From: Paenarthrobacter sp. GOM3
GTDB taxonomy: Bacteria; Actinomycetota; Actinomycetes; Actinomycetales; Micrococcaceae
Length of the DNA: 64,000 nt
Assembly (NCBI RefSeq): GCF_018215265.2
Contig: NZ_CP136562.1
Location: 2,976,001 to 3,040,000 of the forward strand
Direction: 5' to 3'
Part shown: piece by piece, positions 63,183 to 64,000 of the stretch
How positions within the stretch are numbered: position 1 is the stretch's first letter
Layout: each line of letters opens with the position of its first letter
Notes under the pieces: model-generated
Database searches by the model: none
Told to the model about the DNA's origin: nothing
What the model saw: only the letters and a program-made list of their open reading frames with translations
Position numbers and translations under genes: made by a program

Positions 63183-64000
63183 GTCTGTAGGCCTAGAGTG
63201 TGGAATCCGACGCGCGCCAGCTGGTCGAGGCCAGACTCGCTCTGACCGTTCATTTCCAGCATTTCGCGGGCTTCTTCCTCGTCCAGTTCAACGAGGTCTG
63301 ATTCAAGCTTGGCGTCCAGGAAGACCGCGTCGGCCGGGGCAACGAGGGCACGGAGTTCTTCCTGCTTGGCCGGGTCGCCCAGGATGCCTTCATCGGCATT
63401 GAAAACGTAGATGAAGGGCTTGGCCGTGAGAAGTCCGAGCTCCTTGAGGTGCTCCATCTCCAGTTTGTCGCTCTTGATCGAGCTGAAAATGGTGTCGCCG
63501 CGCTCCAAGACAGCCTGGGCCGCTTTGATGGCCGCCAGTTCGGCAGCTTCGCGCTTCTTGATCTTGACTTCTTTTTCGATGCGCGGAATCGCGTTTTCGA
63601 TGGTCTGAAGGTCGGCCAGGATCAGTTCAGTGTTGATGGTCTCCATATCGGAGCGGGGATCCACTTTGCCGTCCACGTGGATGACATCCGGGTCATCGAA
63701 CACACGGACCACCTGGGCAATGGCCTCGGCCTCGCGGATATTGGCCAGGAACTTGTTGCCCAGGCCTTCACCCTCGGAGGCGCCCTTCACAATGCCCGCG
63801 ATGTCCACGAAGGATACCGGCGCAGGCAGCAGCTTCTGCGAGCCGAAGATCTCGGCCAGCTTCGCGAGGCGCGGATCCGGCAGGTTGACTACACCCACGT
63901 TCGGCTCGATCGTCGCGAACGGATAGTTCGCGGCGAGCACCTGGTTACGGGTCAGTGCGTTGAAAAGGGTTGATTTGCCGACGTTGGGCAGTCCGACGAT
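62933..64000 (-). CDS. ychF: Redox-regulated/ribosome-binding ATPase YchF, 5' end outside window
   Basis: An Obg-family P-loop NTPase that prefers ATP and binds ribosomes. 355 residues are visible, missing only the first few. G1 [17 protein letters not shown], then [37 protein letters not shown], the N-A-D-E variant of G4 (VFNADEG) and the C-terminal TGS-like [20 protein letters not shown], with [20 protein letters not shown]. The last codons double as the attachment core of the neighbouring element. Confidence 0.95.
   Translation of the reverse strand: MVGLPNVGKSTLFNALTRNQVLAANYPFATIEPNVGVVNLPDPRLAKLAEIFGSQKLLPAPVSFVDIAGIVKGASEGEGLGNKFLANIREAEAIAQVVRVFDDPDVIHVDGKVDPRSDMETINTELILADLQTIENAIPRIEKEVKIKKREAAELAAIKAAQAVLERGDTIFSSIKSDKLEMEHLKELGLLTAKPFIYVFNADEGILGDPAKQEELRALVAPADAVFLDAKLESDLVELDEEEAREMLEMNGQSESGLDQLARVGFHTLGLQTYLTAGPKETRAWTIRQGDTAPQAAGVIHSDFQRGFIRAEVVSFDDLVDAGSMAEAKSRGKVRIEGKEYVMADGDVVEFRFNV
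62935..62951. repeat. attR core, 17-bp direct repeat in the ychF 3' end
   Basis: ACACGTTGAAGCGGAAC; on the ychF strand it encodes the end of the F-R-F-N-V C-terminus plus the first base of the stop codon. Identical to attL. Confidence 0.78.

Overview
The window is a dense, GC-rich stretch of an actinobacterial chromosome. It most resembles Arthrobacter/Paenarthrobacter (Micrococcaceae). The evidence is many GTG starts, TAGNNT -10 boxes 6-7 nt ahead of start codons, a coproporphyrin-type heme cluster, and actinobacteria-specific families (DUF3107, DUF3117, DUF3090, SCO1664, MoeZ, SigE/RseA). Large parts of the gene order recall mycobacterial blocks (moeZ-tetR-DUF3107; O-methyltransferase/sigE/rseA/tatB/mrp; fdx-dapC, dapD, dapE, typA).

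Layout. 1-6.8 kb: heme synthesis, with hemE-hemY-hemQ-hemH-hemC on the minus strand and hemA divergent. 6.8-10.4 kb: an SDR, MoeZ-like sulfurtransferase, TetR and DUF3107. 10.4-13.5 kb: thiamine genes thiO-thiS-thiG behind a TPP riboswitch, with thiE divergent. 13.6-18 kb: RNB ribonuclease, DEAD-box helicase and an orphan DNA methyltransferase. 18-31 kb: MarC, PHP phosphatase, aminopeptidase P, a stress protein, an MgtE-N/CBS protein, DUF1003, Mrp, the TatB/RseA/SigE block, O-methyltransferase, DUF3117, a PIG-V-like mannosyltransferase, a DivIVA-like protein and a LOG protein. 31-34.5 kb: a glutamate-type ABC importer (gluABCD). 34.5-46 kb: two secreted Cys-rich proteins, then dapE, dapD, a lysozyme-like protein, a TetR, galE, an IS30 copy, gltA, dapC and ferredoxin. 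46-57.5 kb: typA, an SGNH lipoprotein, a dipeptide ABC operon, and the histidine phosphatase-DUF3090-SCO1664 operon.

The right end carries a small integrated element (58,237-62,951). It is bounded by an exact 17-bp direct repeat, one copy of which is the 3' end of ychF. It contains a truncated tyrosine recombinase next to ychF, a small HTH protein, decayed genes, and a two-gene cargo: a large DUF1023 alpha/beta hydrolase with a helical N-terminus followed by an overlapping lipoprotein gene. The arrangement suggests a secreted lipase effector with a membrane-anchored partner. This is the best candidate for an undescribed system here.

Other notable points are an IS30 element inserted at the apex of the galE/gltA terminator hairpin, a large set of apparently leaderless genes, and an RseA-TatB junction that lacks htrA. 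I found no tRNA, rRNA or CRISPR array.
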